This document shows, one piece after another, positions 1-9,590 of a stretch of 42,508 nucleotides of DNA; positions within the stretch are counted from its first letter, which is position 1; every line of letters starts with the position of its first letter. The notes under the pieces are model-generated. The model did no database searches, was not told the DNA's origin, and was given only the letters and a program-made list of their open reading frames with translations. The stretch spans positions 1 through 42,508 of IMG/VR virus record IMGVR_UViG_3300020436_001049; one strand, written 5' to 3'. The stretch is from a virus. The position numbers were made by a program, and so were the translations under genes.

Positions 1-3000
1 GTCCGGTAGGTCCAGTACTTCCTTGGGGACCCGTTGGACCAGTTGGACCGGTCCCACCACTACTACCTGTTGGTCCGGTATTTCCTGTTTGACCTTTTTG
101 CCCTTTTTGTCCTTTCTGACCAGTTGGACCAGTACCACCACTACTTCCGGTTGGACCTGTAGGTCCGGCACTTCCTTGAATACCTTGACTTCCCTGGGGA
201 CCCGTTGGACCAGTTGGACCGGTCCCACCTGTACTTCCTGTTTGTCCTTTCTGACCTTTCTGTCCTTTCTGACCTTTCTGACCTGTCGGTCCGGTTGATC
301 CACTTGGACCTGTACTTCCTTGACTTCCTGTTGGTCCAGTAGGTCCAGTTCCACCTGTACTTCCGGTTGCACCCTTTTGACCTTTTTGACCTGTCGGTCC
401 AGTGCCACCTGTACTTCCGGTTGCACCCTTTTGACCTTTTTGACCTGTCGGTCCAGTGCCACCATTTGATCCACTTGGTCCGGTTGGTCCTGTATTTCCT
501 ACTTCACCTTTTTGACCTTTACTACCATTTGAGCCATTACTTCCGGATGGACCTGTTGGTCCAGTTGAGCCAGTATTACCTGTTTGCCCTTTCTGACCTT
601 TAGCACCTGTATTTCCTGTTGGTCCGGTTGGTCCTGTTGATCCGGTGCTTCCTGTATTACCAACCTCTCCCTTTTGTCCCTTAGAGCCATTACTACCATT
701 GCTACCACTAGGTCCTGTAGGTCCAGTACTCCCTTGACTACCTGTTGGTCCTGTTTCACCTTTCTGTCCCTTAGAGCCGTTTGATCCATTGCTCCCTGCC
801 GGTCCAGTACTTCCTTGAGGTCCGGTACTACCTGTTGCTCCCTTTTGTCCCTTGTCTCCATCAGAGCCATTACTACCACTTGGTCCAGTATTTCCTGTAG
901 GACCTGTATTTCCGGTCTGTCCTTTTTGTCCCTTGGCACCTGTACTTCCTGTTGGACCGGTGCTTCCTTGATCTCCGGTAGGTCCAGTAGGTCCTGTTGA
1001 TCCGGTGCTACCCACTTCTCCTTTCTGTCCTTTACTACCATCTGATCCATTTGATCCAGCACTTCCTGTTGGACCTGTATTTCCAACTTCACCTTTCTGT
1101 CCTTTTGATCCAGCACTACCTGTTGATCCAGTGTTTCCTGTAGTTCCTTTTTGTCCTTTCTGTCCTTTGTCTCCACCACTACCTTGAGGTCCAGTAGGTC
1201 CGGTACTACCTGTTGAGCCAGTATTTCCAACTTCTCCCTTTTGCCCTTTACTACCTGTTGGTCCCTGTATTGATCCCCCGGATGTAAAGCTACTGCCATC
1301 ATATATATGAAGAGAATCATCTGATTGAACTATATAAGCGTCACCTTGAGATGGTGTTGGAGAACTTGGTAAGTCTGATGTTGTGGCAACTTGCCCTTTG
1401 AAAGTAATTCCTGTACCGGCACTACCTTGAGGACCAGTAGCTCCACCCTCACCTTTCTGACCTTTGCTTCCTGTTGATCCGGTATTACCTGTATTACCTA
1501 CTTCTCCTTTTTGACCTTTTGATCCATCTGATCCATCTGAGCCGTCATTACCTGTAGCACCAACCTCACCTTTCTGACCTTTATCTCCTGTAGCACCGGT
1601 GTTTCCTGTAGGACCTGTAGAGCCAGTATTTCCTACCTCACCTTTTTGTCCCTTGCTTCCATCTGATCCATTAGAGCCATTACTGCCAGAAGGTCCAGTA
1701 GGTCCGGTATTTCCTGTAGTGCCTTTCTGACCTTTCTCACCTTTCTGCCCTTTACTACCATCATTACCGGCAGAGCCAGTTGATCCTGTATTTCCTGTTG
1801 GACCGGTATTACCTACCTCTCCTTTTTGACCTTTACTTCCATCAGAGCCATTACTTCCACTCGGACCTGTTGGACCTGTATTGCCTACTTCACCCTTTTG
1901 TCCCTTACTGCCTTGACTTCCTGTAGGACCTGTTGGTCCAGTATTGCCTGTTGATCCAACCTCACCTTTTTGACCTTTTGATCCATCATTACCATCAGCT
2001 CCACTTGGACCGGTTGAGCCAGTATTTCCTGTCGGTCCGGTACTACCTACCTCACCCTTTTGTCCTTTGTTCCCTGTTGGACCTACTGAGCCAGTATCTC
2101 CTTGATTACCTTGAGATCCTACTTCTCCCTTTTGACCTTTTGCTCCACTAGGTCCTGTTCCACCGGCACTACCACCCTCACCCTTTTGACCTTTATCTCC
2201 ATTAGAGCCGTTTGATCCACTCGGACCTGTATTACCAATTTCTCCTTTCTGCCCTTTGTCACCTGTTGCACCTTGATCTCCGGTGTTTCCGGTAGGTCCA
2301 GTAGGTCCTACATTTCCTTGGGGTCCGGTACTTCCTTGACTACCAACTTCTCCTTTCTGACCTTTATCTCCATCAGTACCATTAGAGCCATCTGATCCAC
2401 TCTCACCCTTTTGTCCTTTACTACCACTAGGTCCGGTGCTTCCTTGAGGTCCAGTGCTTCCTTGAGTACCAAGTTCACCCTTTTGTCCTTTTTGTCCTTT
2501 ATCACCTGCTGCACCATCAGAGCCATCTGATCCATCATTTCCAGATGGTCCGGTAGGTCCGGTACTTCCTTGGGGTCCTGTTGATCCAACTTGACCAACT
2601 TCTCCCTTTTGTCCTTTGGCACCGGTATCACCTGTTGGACCTGTTGGACCTGCATTACCTTGACTTCCGGTTGGTCCAGTAGGTCCTGTACTTCCATCAT
2701 TGCCATCTGATCCACTTTCACCTTTTTGACCTTTTGCACCTGTATTACCAATATCACCTGTTCTTGCAAATGTAGCTACTAGATTTTCATTTGCAGAGAA
2801 AGAACTTGCTGATCCAGAAACAAATGATATAGGCACTTTGAAATAACCTGTTGCTTCTGTAATAGAGCCCCCAATAGTGAAGATTGCAAAGTCATTTGCA
2901 TTTTCATTATTTGATAATTTTATATGCCCTTTGATTGTTGATGTGGAGTCATCAATAGTTCTTAAATATGACTGAATATCTACACCACTACCATCAGAGT

Positions 3001-3764
3001 CATCAATAAATAATACAGTTGCAGAAGAAACTGTAGAATTATTTAGAGCAAGTTTCCCGGCAGTTGGATCAGCGTCAGTAGTAGAAGTATTAAATTGATA
3101 GCTGAATGTCTGTCCACCAAATCCACCTACTTGTCCTTTTTGTCCCTTGTCACCTTGAACACCTTGACTACCTTGACTACCAGTGTTTCCTGTTTGTCCT
3201 TTCTGTCCCTTATCACCTTTCTGTCCTTTGCTTCCAGTATCACCTGTAGTCCCTTTCTGTCCCTTTTCTCCTTTGTCACCTGTAGTTCCAACTTCTCCCT
3301 TTTGACCTTTATCTCCTTGTATGCCTTGACTACCTACTTCTCCCTTTTGACCTTTACTCCCGGTTGCACCAATCTCACCCTTTTGTCCTTTATCACCTTG
3401 ACTTCCTGTACTACCAACTTCTCCCTTTTGTCCTTTGTCCCCTTGGGCTCCTGTATTACCTACTTCACCTTTTTGTCCTTTATCACCTTGACTGCCAACT
3501 TCACCTTTCTGTCCTTTGTCTCCTTGAGTGCCTTGAGGTCCAGTTGGTCCTGTATCTCCTGTCACTCCTACTTCACCTTTGACACCTTTCTGTCCTTGTA
3601 TTCCTTGATTACCTTGAATACCTTGAGATCCTACTTCTCCTTTTTGTCCCTTATCACCTTGACTACCTGTTGATCCTGTAGCTCCTTTTTGACCTTTATC
3701 ACCTACACTACCTTGTACTCCAACTTCACCTTTTTGACCTTTCAAACCTGTTGATGGTCCCTGC
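1..3764 (-). repeat. collagen-coding tandem repeat array (imperfect 9-base periodicity)
   Basis: Imperfect tandem repeats with a 9-base unit (Gly-X-Y) fill about 3 kb. The most frequent coded unit is Gly-Pro-Thr or Gly-Gln-Lys-Gly-Glu. The array is interrupted by non-repeat stretches near 2762-3120 and 1262-1440. Several other frames stay open across it only because of the repeat. Such arrays often break assemblies and recombine, which may be why the window ends inside it. Confidence 0.85.
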
Positions 3765-4549
3765 CATACACCAGAGGAGTCTATGACTTCTGTACTGCCT
3801 ACATAATAAGCAGTTGCTTGAAAATCATTATCTGCTGTCCATCTGTCTGTAGATTCATTCCAAACAAATTCAACATTGCTTACTGATCCTCTTTCAACTT
3901 CAATACCGGCATTCTCAGATGGTGAGTTCCCTGTATAGTCAGAGTTAAGTGTAAATTTGTTATCTGCAATATTTAGAGTTGCAGTATTGACAGAAGTGGT
4001 TGAGCCAGAGACAGTCAAGTCTCCAGACACAACAACATTGTTGAATGTGACATTGTCAGAAGTACCAACTGCTTGACCAATAGATAATGTGACTTGATTA
4101 CCTGTTGCATTAGAAGTCACACCTGTTCCACCTAAAATAGATAATGTTTCTGAACTTAGAGTAATAGATATAGAATCTGATCCATCAGAAATACCAAGTG
4201 GTGATATTTGACTATCTACATAAGCTTTTATTGATTGTTGTGTAGCAAGAGCTGAAGCACTATTACTTGCCATATTATCTTCATCTTTGATTTCAGATAC
4301 AGTTGCTCCACCACTATTGAAAGTTAGTTCTCTTACTTTGGCAGTTGGACTTGAGTTTTGTGTAGATACAGACCAATGATTATTACCATTGTCATAAATA
4401 AGAAGTCCACCCTCATCTCCACTTGCTAGAGTTATTGAGTTGACAGACTTTGCAAGTATTGTGTTTGGTCCAGAAGCACCTTGAGTTCCAACTGTAATTA
4501 TTGATAAGTTGGTATTGTCTTGAACTGTAATACTACTGACTATACTCAT
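1..4549 (-). CDS. collagen-like phage fibre protein, C-terminus beyond window
   Basis: One reading frame stays open from the ATG at 4549 to the window edge, giving more than 1500 residues and no stop. The start overlaps the stop of the preceding gene as ATGA. The first ~260 residues are non-collagenous and include [14 protein letters not shown], a motif common at the base of trimeric phage fibres. Three Gly-X-Y blocks follow (about 3764-3123, 2761-1441 and 1261-1), separated by a ~120-residue beta-rich insert (about 3120-2762) and a ~60-residue insert (about 1440-1262) holding the phage-fibre pattern [10 protein letters not shown] then GDAYIVQ. Triplets are mainly GPT, GST, GNT, GQK, GDK and GEV. 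Where checked, Pro is always in X; Lys and Thr dominate Y. Such proteins form trimeric fibres. Lying after the capsid genes, it could be a head, neck or tail fibre. Function as a fibre is inferred from family and context. Confidence 0.85.
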   Translation of the reverse strand, partial: MSIVSSITVQDNTNLSIITVGTQGASGPNTILAKSVNSITLASGDEGGLLIYDNGNNHWSVSTQNSSPTAKVRELTFNSGGATVSEIKDEDNMASNSASALATQQSIKAYVDSQISPLGISDGSDSISITLSSETLSILGGTGVTSNATGNQVTLSIGQAVGTSDNVTFNNVVVSGDLTVSGSTTSVNTATLNIADNKFTLNSDYTGNSPSENAGIEVERGSVSNVEFVWNESTDRWTADNDFQATAYYVGSTEVIDSSGVWQGPSTGLKGQKGEVGVQGSVGDKGQKGATGSTGSQGDKGQKGEVGSQGIQGNQGIQGQKGVKGEVGVTGDTGPTGPQGTQGDKGQKGEVGSQGDKGQKGEVGNTGAQGDKGQKGEVGSTGSQGDKGQKGEIGATGSKGQKGEVGSQGIQGDKGQKGEVGTTGDKGEKGQKGTTGDTGSKGQKGDKGQKGQTGNTGSQGSQGVQGDKGQKGQVGGFGGQTFSYQFNTSTTDADPTAGKLALNNSTVSSATVLFIDDSDGSGVDIQSYLRTIDDSTSTIKGHIKLSNNENANDFAIFTIGGSITEATGYFKVPISFVSGSASSFSANENLVATFARTGDIGNTGAKGQKGESGSDGNDGSTGPTGPTGSQGNAGPTGPTGDTGAKGQKGEVGQVGSTGPQGSTGPTGPSGNDGSDGSDGAAGDKGQKGQKGELGTQGSTGPQGSTGPSGSKGQKGESGSDGSNGTDGDKGQKGEVGSQGSTGPQGNVGPTGPTGNTGDQGATGDKGQKGEIGNTGPSGSNGSNGDKGQKGEGGSAGGTGPSGAKGQKGEVGSQGNQGDTGSVGPTGNKGQKGEVGSTGPTGNTGSTGPSGADGNDGSKGQKGEVGSTGNTGPTGPTGSQGSKGQKGEVGNTGPTGPSGSNGSDGSKGQKGEVGNTGPTGNTGSTGSAGNDGSKGQKGEKGQKGTTGNTGPTGPSGSNGSNGSDGSKGQKGEVGNTGSTGPTGNTGATGDKGQKGEVGATGNDGSDGSDGSKGQKGEVGNTGNTGSTGSKGQKGEGGATGPQGSAGTGITFKGQVATTSDLPSSPTPSQGDAYIVQSDDSLHIYDGSSFTSGGSIQGPTGSKGQKGEVGNTGSTGSTGPTGPQGSGGDKGQKGQKGTTGNTGSTGSAGSKGQKGEVGNTGPTGSAGSNGSDGSKGQKGEVGSTGSTGPTGPTGDQGSTGPTGSTGAKGQKGQTGNTGPTGNTGPSGSNGSDGDKGQKGATGSTGPQGSTGPAGSNGSNGSKGQKGETGPTGSQGSTGPTGPSGSNGSNGSKGQKGEVGNTGSTGSTGPTGPTGNTGAKGQKGQTGNTGSTGPTGPSGSNGSNGSKGQKGEVGNTGPTGPSGSNGGTGPTGQKGQKGATGSTGGTGPTGQKGQKGATGSTGGTGPTGPTGSQGSTGPSGSTGPTGQKGQKGQKGQKGQTGSTGGTGPTGPTGPQGSQGIQGSAGPTGPTGSSGGTGPTGQKGQKGQKGQTGNTGPTGSSGGTGPTGPTGPQGSTGPTG

Positions 4550-4899
4550 CTGCTTACATTTCCTCTTATGCTATATGTACCCTCTAATAGTCTGTCTACT
4601 TTTCCATTTGCGTCAGTCAGCTCTAAATCATAAACACCATCTCCGGGGGTAAGATTTGCTGTATCTGTTGCTGATATTAGAAGAGTCAATGTCCCGGCAC
4701 TACCACCATTGGTTATGCCACCATTTGCTGTTGTCAGAGTGACAACTGTTGAAGAATCATCTTGATCAAGTCTAAGGTCCATCTCTGCACCTGTATAACC
4801 TGTTAGATTAATTACAGCACCGGCACTATCTTTTAGTGTAAGTATTTGTTGAAAGGTTGCTCCCTGTTCAATTATAAAATGATGAAAACCAGCACTCAT
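4546..4899 (-). CDS. small beta-rich virion protein preceding the fibre gene
   Basis: The 117-residue product is rich in Thr, Gly and Asp with alternating hydrophobic residues ([38 protein letters not shown]), which suggests a beta sandwich. Proteins of this size and look commonly sit directly upstream of collagen-like or other fibre genes in marine phages, where they are thought to be baseplate or fibre-attachment pieces. Its stop overlaps the fibre start (ATGA), so the two are probably translated together. No catalytic motif or membrane segment is visible. The assignment as virion protein rests on position and composition only. Confidence 0.6.
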   Translation of the reverse strand: MSAGFHHFIIEQGATFQQILTLKDSAGAVINLTGYTGAEMDLRLDQDDSSTVVTLTTANGGITNGGSAGTLTLLISATDTANLTPGDGVYDLELTDANGKVDRLLEGTYSIRGNVSR

Positions 4900-4987
4900 T
4901 AATTATCCTTTTTCCTAAATTAATGGTGTCTACCATCTTATGCTTCTGCAATATTATATTACTACCAAGTCTTTATGGATGTAAGTG

Positions 4988-5353
4988 CTACTTTTTTTTC
5001 TTTGTTGTTTTCTTTGTAGACTTCTTTTTTGTTGATTTCTTAGGAGCTTTGCCACCTTCCCATGCTTCATTAACATCTGGAGTGTCCGGATCATCTCCCA
5101 TGAGTTGACCTTTTTCATTCCTTGCTCTTTTGGGCTCTTCCTTGACTTCTGCTTCTACATCTATTGATTCATCAACACTATCCATTTTGACTTCCATAGC
5201 AAAACCATTCTCAACAAATTGCACCATCAAGTCCTCTTGCCATTGTTCTTTTGCTTCAATGACTTCATCATGTTTGTAGAGTCTAGCTTCACTTCCAAGT
5301 TCATTGGCTGTTCCTGCCTTTGGAACTAACATTTTGTATTTTTTATTTGCCAT
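4988..5353 (-). CDS. hypothetical protein with lysine-rich tail
   Basis: The 121-residue product is not recognised. The N-terminal half is mixed alpha/beta (KYKMLVPKAGTANELGSE, then HDEVIEAKEQWQEDLMVQF); the middle is acidic; the last ~20 residues are almost only Lys, Thr and Ser (KKSTKKKSTKKTTKKKK). Similar short proteins with basic tails occur between capsid and connector genes of siphophages, where head-tail joining or scaffolding roles have been proposed. The basic tail could contact DNA or the inner capsid. It begins just after a strong hairpin terminator, so it is either read through or has its own promoter. Function is not assignable from sequence alone. Confidence 0.55.
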   Translation of the reverse strand: MANKKYKMLVPKAGTANELGSEARLYKHDEVIEAKEQWQEDLMVQFVENGFAMEVKMDSVDESIDVEAEVKEEPKRARNEKGQLMGDDPDTPDVNEAWEGGKAPKKSTKKKSTKKTTKKKK

Positions 5354-5369
5354 AAATTACTACCTTTTT

Positions 5370-5400
5370 AAAAAAGTGGAGCAGTCATAGACCACTCCAC
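5370..5400 (-). terminator. Rho-independent terminator after the capsid-decoration genes
   Basis: On the minus strand GTGGAG (5400-5395) pairs with CTCCAC (5381-5376); the stem can be extended inward by two wobble and two Watson-Crick pairs. A run of six T follows at 5375-5370. It lies between the stop of the 149-residue gene (5410) and the start of the next (5353). It would end or reduce transcription of the high-expression head genes before the fibre genes. Confidence 0.7.
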
Positions 5401-5409
5401 ATAATAGTT

Positions 5410-5859
5410 TTATCTATCAGAATTGCTACCAGCGTCAGAGCTATGTCTTGCAAAACCTTTCAAAACCATTGCACTTACAGGTGATCCATTTGAATGAGTA
5501 CCTGTAAAGTCAGCAACGATTCTAATATATCTTTTGCCACCTACATATCCAATACTAGCAACTGCTGGTGCTTCTGCATTATCATCAAATGTAGCCCATA
5601 TACCATTTGAATCAATAGCTCCATCTGTAATATCACTATTTGAAGTGACAGCAGAATAAGAACTATCATCATCTGAATGTTCTAATTTGACATCAATTTT
5701 GACTGATCCAGAAAGTGTGTCACCCTCTGCTCCAATATCAAAAACACACATTGCACCCTCAAATCCTTGAAGATCAACTCCAGTACCATTTGCGTCAGCA
5801 GTTCTAACTGCCGGTGCCAATGATTGTACTGCTATTAGATTATTTGCTAAATCCATCAT
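5410..5859 (-). CDS. putative head decoration or stabilisation protein
   Basis: The 149-residue acidic protein follows the capsid gene by 12 bases, the usual place for decoration or head-stabilising proteins. The sequence is beta-rich and soluble, with no signal peptide or membrane segment: VFDIGAEGDTLSGSVKIDVKLEHSDDDSSYSAV and KRYIRIVADFTGTHSNGSP. It resembles the 'excess width distribution' style of small phage proteins that describe residual-like beta domains, but I cannot name a family with certainty. Two ATG codons stand in tandem; an AGGTGA ribosome site fits the second (5856) slightly better. Its role is inferred from location. Confidence 0.6.
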   Translation of the reverse strand: MMDLANNLIAVQSLAPAVRTADANGTGVDLQGFEGAMCVFDIGAEGDTLSGSVKIDVKLEHSDDDSSYSAVTSNSDITDGAIDSNGIWATFDDNAEAPAVASIGYVGGKRYIRIVADFTGTHSNGSPVSAMVLKGFARHSSDAGSNSDR

Positions 5860-5871
5860 AGTTCACCTACC

Positions 5872-7086
5872 TTAAGTTGAGATTTTATGTTTTACAATTG
5901 CTTCTGGTTGTATCACTTGACCACCCACTCTTCTTCTTGCTATGTATCGGACATTCCCGGTTGTAGCTTGAGTGAAAGGATCTCTTAATACAGCTAGAGC
6001 TACCCTATCAACAATTAAGTATGCTCTGTTGAAATCACCAAAGATTACAGGAAAAGCATTTCCAGCTATATCCGGCATATCACTTGCTTCCACATAAGGA
6101 TAGCCAAGGATAGTATTTGGTACTCCATTTTCTAAAGACATACCTGCTTGAAACACATATTGTCCAGCAGTATCTTTGAGCTTTCTGATTGCAGCAAGTG
6201 TATTTCTGTTAAAAACAAATCTACCATTTTGCCCATACTCAGACTTAATTGAATGCACTAATGTTAGTAATCCATCAGCCGTTAAAGCACTAGCACTTCC
6301 ACTAACTGCTTGACCAACAGATGAGTTTGTAAGTAATCCCTCTGGTTTACCAACAGCGTCACCACTAACAAATGCTGCTCCCTCAGCTTTTGCAAATTGC
6401 TCTGCAAATTCTGATTGCATTTCTTGTTCAAGATTAAAGACTGTATCTTCTAAATCTTGTTCTGAAATATCCACTAGAGCATAGTGTTCATGTGCTGACA
6501 ACTGCTCTAAACCAACAGTATAACCTGTTGTCTCAGACCTAGTGCCACTTTCTGCAACCCATTGGGCAGAGAATGTACTTGCTCTTTTTGGTATTTGAAC
6601 TGATCTAGCTGATGTAGTTCTAACCCTTGCAATACTTCTAATAGGTGATATTTCGGTGACTGTTTTCAACAGTTCCCTCACATATTCTGGTGGTGCTAAA
6701 TATCCACCTGTAGAGTCATTGCTTACTGTTAAAGCTTTGACTTCATCTGCTGAAAGTGATTTCTCACCTTTTCGCAAATAGGAATCAAATGCTTTCACAT
6801 TAGAGTCTACTGCTTTGCTATCAAAACCAGAGTTTGGTCTGCTTAATACAGTCTCTAGTTTCTCTAACTTTTCAGTAATCTCTTGTTGCTTTTCAACTGA
6901 TTGGTCATGTGCTTTCTTCTGATCTTCAAGACCTTGTAAATCTTCTTCAATCCTTACAAGTTTTTCCTCTAAACCAGCAACACTTTTACCATCAGCTTTG
7001 TCATCAAGAATCTGATCATTAACTTTCTTGAACTCCTCAAAAGCTTGACCAAAATTCTCAATAACTTGTTTCACATCTTCAGACAT
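5872..7086 (-). CDS. major capsid protein, HK97 fold
   Basis: The 404-residue product has the HK97-family layout. Residues 1 to ~105 are a charged coiled coil (delta/scaffold region, e.g. EKLVRIEEDLQGLEDQKKAHD), then comes NDSTGGYLAPPEYVRELL, the usual junction with the mature shell protein, then ISPIRSIARVRTTSARSVQIPKR (N-arm and E-loop region) and the long P- and A-domain part ending RRRVGGQVIQPEAIVKHK. The delta region is probably removed by the protease encoded just upstream. No cross-linking Lys/Asn pair can be confirmed by eye. Length and neighbours (protease, portal, terminase) agree with the family. Confidence 0.93.
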   Translation of the reverse strand: MSEDVKQVIENFGQAFEEFKKVNDQILDDKADGKSVAGLEEKLVRIEEDLQGLEDQKKAHDQSVEKQQEITEKLEKLETVLSRPNSGFDSKAVDSNVKAFDSYLRKGEKSLSADEVKALTVSNDSTGGYLAPPEYVRELLKTVTEISPIRSIARVRTTSARSVQIPKRASTFSAQWVAESGTRSETTGYTVGLEQLSAHEHYALVDISEQDLEDTVFNLEQEMQSEFAEQFAKAEGAAFVSGDAVGKPEGLLTNSSVGQAVSGSASALTADGLLTLVHSIKSEYGQNGRFVFNRNTLAAIRKLKDTAGQYVFQAGMSLENGVPNTILGYPYVEASDMPDIAGNAFPVIFGDFNRAYLIVDRVALAVLRDPFTQATTGNVRYIARRRVGGQVIQPEAIVKHKIST

Positions 7087-7100
7087 AATTGCCTCCTAAT

Positions 7101-8192
7101 TTACTGATGTTTTAAAGTTAAATTCTCTACAGTCTCCTGTAGTCCCTTGATTGCGTCTACAATCTCAGTATGCTGGTCAACCTCTCGTTGACTAAAACAG
7201 TCTTGAAGTGCTTTTGCACATATTTTTGATTCAGACCGGGAAAGGTTAAAAGCGTCTCGCATTCCTTTTTCCCAATCTCTGATAGAAATATCCTCACCCT
7301 TGACAACAGTAATTGTTGCTTTTGGATTCATTGGAAAAGTCACCAATGATACTTCCATCAAATCAACCTCTTTAATAATCCTTTTCTGTCCTCTATCTTC
7401 ATAGGAGACATCTTTTGGATTTGTTTTAAACCCTATTGATAGACCATCTAATGCACCTATTTTGAGCAACTCATAAGCTTCTGCTCCTGCTCTTGTCTTG
7501 AGTGCAATTCTACCCTTAACATATAAACCTTTTTCATCTTCTGTAATCTCATCATAAATACCAATAGGCATATCTGATTTGTGTTGATATAACAGTTTGA
7601 CTTTTGATGGTGGTCTTGATTCTAAACTTTTTGTAAATGCACCTTTTTGAATAACATCATTGCCAAGGTCAACATTACCAAAGATTGATCCATACCCCTC
7701 AAAAAATCCATATTCTTTGTTTTCATCTTCTTCATCATGATAAGCTTTTAAATCTACAGGAGTTTGAAAACTGTTTAGGATCTCATCATCTTCACATAAA
7801 CAGTCATGTTTTTTCTTGGGTTTTTTGTGCATTCCTGGTTTGCCCTCTTCTGGCATATTCTCATCATTTTCTGTAATTCTTAAATATTCATCATGACTTT
7901 CACATGGCATATAAATTGTTGTCCCATTTTCTTCTACAGTATGAATCCCTCTACAACCTATCTCTCTTGCTCTTGCTTGAGCTTCTCCGGGATTGTCAAA
8001 AGAGTCTTTGCCAACTTCTTCTTTCATCATGTCTTTGGGTTTTTTCTTTTTAGGTTTCTTGCCACCATAAGAGCCGTAGCCCTTTAGATCATCAAGAATA
8101 GATGAGATGTTTTGATACTTTTCTTCTATGTTGTTCTTACTAGAACTTTCTTTAACTACTTCTGTTAAAACACTTTCCTTTTCCTTTGCCAT
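7101..8192 (-). CDS. HK97-family prohead protease (S78) with extra N-terminal domain
   Basis: The protease domain lies in the second half: ENKEYGFFEGYGSIFGNVDLGNDVI, then LLYQHKS (likely catalytic His) and GALDGLSIGF (likely catalytic Ser), as in family S78. It matures the capsid and scaffold. The first ~165 residues are extra: a Lys/Pro-rich stretch (GGKKPKKKKPKDMMKEE), a compact region (AQARAREIGCRGIHTVEENG, then IYMPCESHDEYL) and an acidic linker. I chose the ATG at 8192, which is preceded by GGGAG; an in-frame ATG at 8237 has no visible ribosome site. A C-terminal helix (QHTEIVDAIKGLQETVENL) may act as scaffold. Confidence 0.88.
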   Translation of the reverse strand: MAKEKESVLTEVVKESSSKNNIEEKYQNISSILDDLKGYGSYGGKKPKKKKPKDMMKEEVGKDSFDNPGEAQARAREIGCRGIHTVEENGTTIYMPCESHDEYLRITENDENMPEEGKPGMHKKPKKKHDCLCEDDEILNSFQTPVDLKAYHDEEDENKEYGFFEGYGSIFGNVDLGNDVIQKGAFTKSLESRPPSKVKLLYQHKSDMPIGIYDEITEDEKGLYVKGRIALKTRAGAEAYELLKIGALDGLSIGFKTNPKDVSYEDRGQKRIIKEVDLMEVSLVTFPMNPKATITVVKGEDISIRDWEKGMRDAFNLSRSESKICAKALQDCFSQREVDQHTEIVDAIKGLQETVENLTLKHQ

Positions 8193-8253
8193 AGTGTTTA
8201 ACTCCCTTATTTGCAAATTTAATAAGTCATACACCATAGATAGTATATTAGAT

Positions 8254-8370
8254 ATGGAAAAACCACAATATATTGGACTGATTAATTTAGATGGTGAGGG
8301 TAAGAGAATTTCTTATGAAAGAATTGTTTTATATACACTAGAGGATTACCTAGATACCCTCACCAACTAA
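8254..8370 (+). CDS. possible 38-residue antisense-oriented small ORF
   Basis: A short plus-strand frame lies in the 187-base gap between the nucleotidyltransferase stop and the preferred protease start. It would encode MEKPQYIGLINLDGEGKR then ISYERIVLYTLEDYLDTLTN, which reads like a real acidic protein rather than a shadow, since no minus-strand gene covers it if the 8192 start is right. There is no clear Shine-Dalgarno site; an AT-rich stretch (tagtatatta) precedes it. It would be the only plus-strand gene inside the head cluster. It may equally be chance. Confidence 0.3.
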   Translation: MEKPQYIGLINLDGEGKRISYERIVLYTLEDYLDTLTN

Positions 8371-8379
8371 AAGAATACT

Positions 8380-8784
8380 TTACTTTTGTCTTGATCTCAA
8401 CTCACTACTGCTAAAATTATGCTGTCTTGAATTGTAGTAAATCTGAATGTCTCTTTTTTCACAAATGTCTTTTGCTGTAAATTCTTTGTCTTTATATTCT
8501 TCTCCAATGATTCTGACATCTATTGGTAGAACTACAAACAAGTCCCGGAGCTCTCTTTCTCTGTTATATACAATCACATCATCAACCCATTTTATTGCCT
8601 TGAGTTGTAGTTGTCTCTCAATGATATTTTGTATAGGTTTATTTTTATCTGGTCTGTCTATACTTGGATCAATCTGTAGTGCAACAGTCAGATGGTCACA
8701 AACAGTCTTTGCTTCTTGAAGCATAGATACATGACCGGCATGAAGTAAGTCAAATGCTCCAGCAGTAATACCTCTGATTGTCAT
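8380..8784 (-). CDS. cytidylyltransferase-like nucleotidyltransferase
   Basis: The 134-residue protein starts TIRGITAGAFDLLHAGHVSML, holding the HxGH nucleotide-binding motif (His15-His18) of the nucleotidylyltransferase superfamily; length and the C-terminal FSSSELRSR (compare the usual STT/S-x-I-K/R) match glycerol-3-phosphate cytidylyltransferase (TagD) and related enzymes. The family joins CTP or ATP to a phosphorylated small molecule with release of pyrophosphate. The substrate cannot be read from sequence. Its start overlaps the stop of the MuF-like gene (ATGA), so it is expressed with late head genes, which is odd for a metabolic enzyme; it might modify a virion component or host envelope precursor. 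Confidence 0.82.
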   Translation of the reverse strand: MTIRGITAGAFDLLHAGHVSMLQEAKTVCDHLTVALQIDPSIDRPDKNKPIQNIIERQLQLKAIKWVDDVIVYNRERELRDLFVVLPIDVRIIGEEYKDKEFTAKDICEKRDIQIYYNSRQHNFSSSELRSRQK

Positions 8785-9587
8785 ATATCTCTTTCATCAA
8801 CATAAGCAACAACACATCTACAATTTACTATGTTTTTTGCACTTGCATTTGTTGAATCCCCAGGGTACATCATTCTTTCACCATCAACTATAAATGCTTG
8901 ATCCATATCAATATATGGTTTGCTGTTCATAGCTGAATGTGCGTCTCTTGTTCTTTCATCTCCGGTTGCAATCCATTTTTTCTTCATGGTCATGTCAAGT
9001 TCATCAGCTACAGTTTCATAATAAGTATGATTTGCAAAACTTGCTGCAGAATGTGTCTCTGTTCTTGCAATAAGATTTGCTCTTGCAGAAATACTAGGAC
9101 CTAATACTCTGTCAACATTTCTTGCAATTTGATCTAATGTCAAATCATCTGCTCTACCCTCTTGGATTATTCTGTCTATTTTTTCTGCTAATACTCTTGA
9201 AACACCTGCAAGTATTAAATCCCTAGTCACAAAATAACTAGCAACCAAGTCCTCAAATATTATTGATCTACCAAAGACAAATACTTCCTCTGCTTGTTTC
9301 TTTTCATTCATCTCTATGTTGCCCTCAATAATTGTTTGAAAGACTCTCTTATAGAATCTCTGCAAAACCGGATTGAGTTCTTCTGATAATCTAGCTTGAG
9401 CAACTCCATTTTGATAAGTGCCAAACTCTGTATATAGAAATAGTGTTGAACTCAACCATCTTCTAAAAACAGCTACAAGTTCTCTAAATATTATTCTTTC
9501 AAGATTTCTTCTTATTCTGAGTTGTCTAAACCACTCTTTGTTTAGGTTTACTCTTCTTCTGAGTTCTTGCTTTTCTGCAAGTTCCAT
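8781..9587 (-). CDS. MuF-like minor head / head morphogenesis protein
   Basis: The 268-residue product ends with the MuF/SPP1 gp7 signature: ARTETHSAASFANHTYYE, then KKWIATGDERTRDAHSAMN, FIVDGERMMYPGD and NCRCVVAY. The N-terminal ~150 residues are helical and basic. Proteins of this family bind the portal and inner capsid and are needed for head assembly or early DNA ejection. The gene follows the portal stop by 3 bases, the normal position. Conserved Cys residues of the NCRC motif are present. No toxin domain is fused at the end, unlike some MuF proteins. Confidence 0.88.
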   Translation of the reverse strand: MELAEKQELRRRVNLNKEWFRQLRIRRNLERIIFRELVAVFRRWLSSTLFLYTEFGTYQNGVAQARLSEELNPVLQRFYKRVFQTIIEGNIEMNEKKQAEEVFVFGRSIIFEDLVASYFVTRDLILAGVSRVLAEKIDRIIQEGRADDLTLDQIARNVDRVLGPSISARANLIARTETHSAASFANHTYYETVADELDMTMKKKWIATGDERTRDAHSAMNSKPYIDMDQAFIVDGERMMYPGDSTNASAKNIVNCRCVVAYVDERDI

Positions 9588-9590
9588 TGA

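Noticed and set aside
1-3764. Long open frames in other phases of the collagen region, on both strands (for example 499-1320 and 2308-2769 minus, 3095-3673 plus)
   Set aside because: They arise from the 9-base repeat, have strongly skewed low-complexity composition and lack ribosome sites. The Gly-X-Y frame from 4549 explains the whole stretch.
1-3764. CRISPR-like array
   Set aside because: Repeats are imperfect with a 9-base period and code for collagen; there are no constant repeats with unique spacers and no cas genes.
4953-4958. TATAAT box on the minus strand before the 117-residue gene at 4899
   Set aside because: A perfect -10 hexamer, but no -35 box at 16-18 bases; AT-rich intergenic DNA gives such matches easily.
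8128-8253. Upstream extension of the plus-strand frame at 8254
   Set aside because: It is antisense to the protease N-terminus and has a low-complexity shadow composition.
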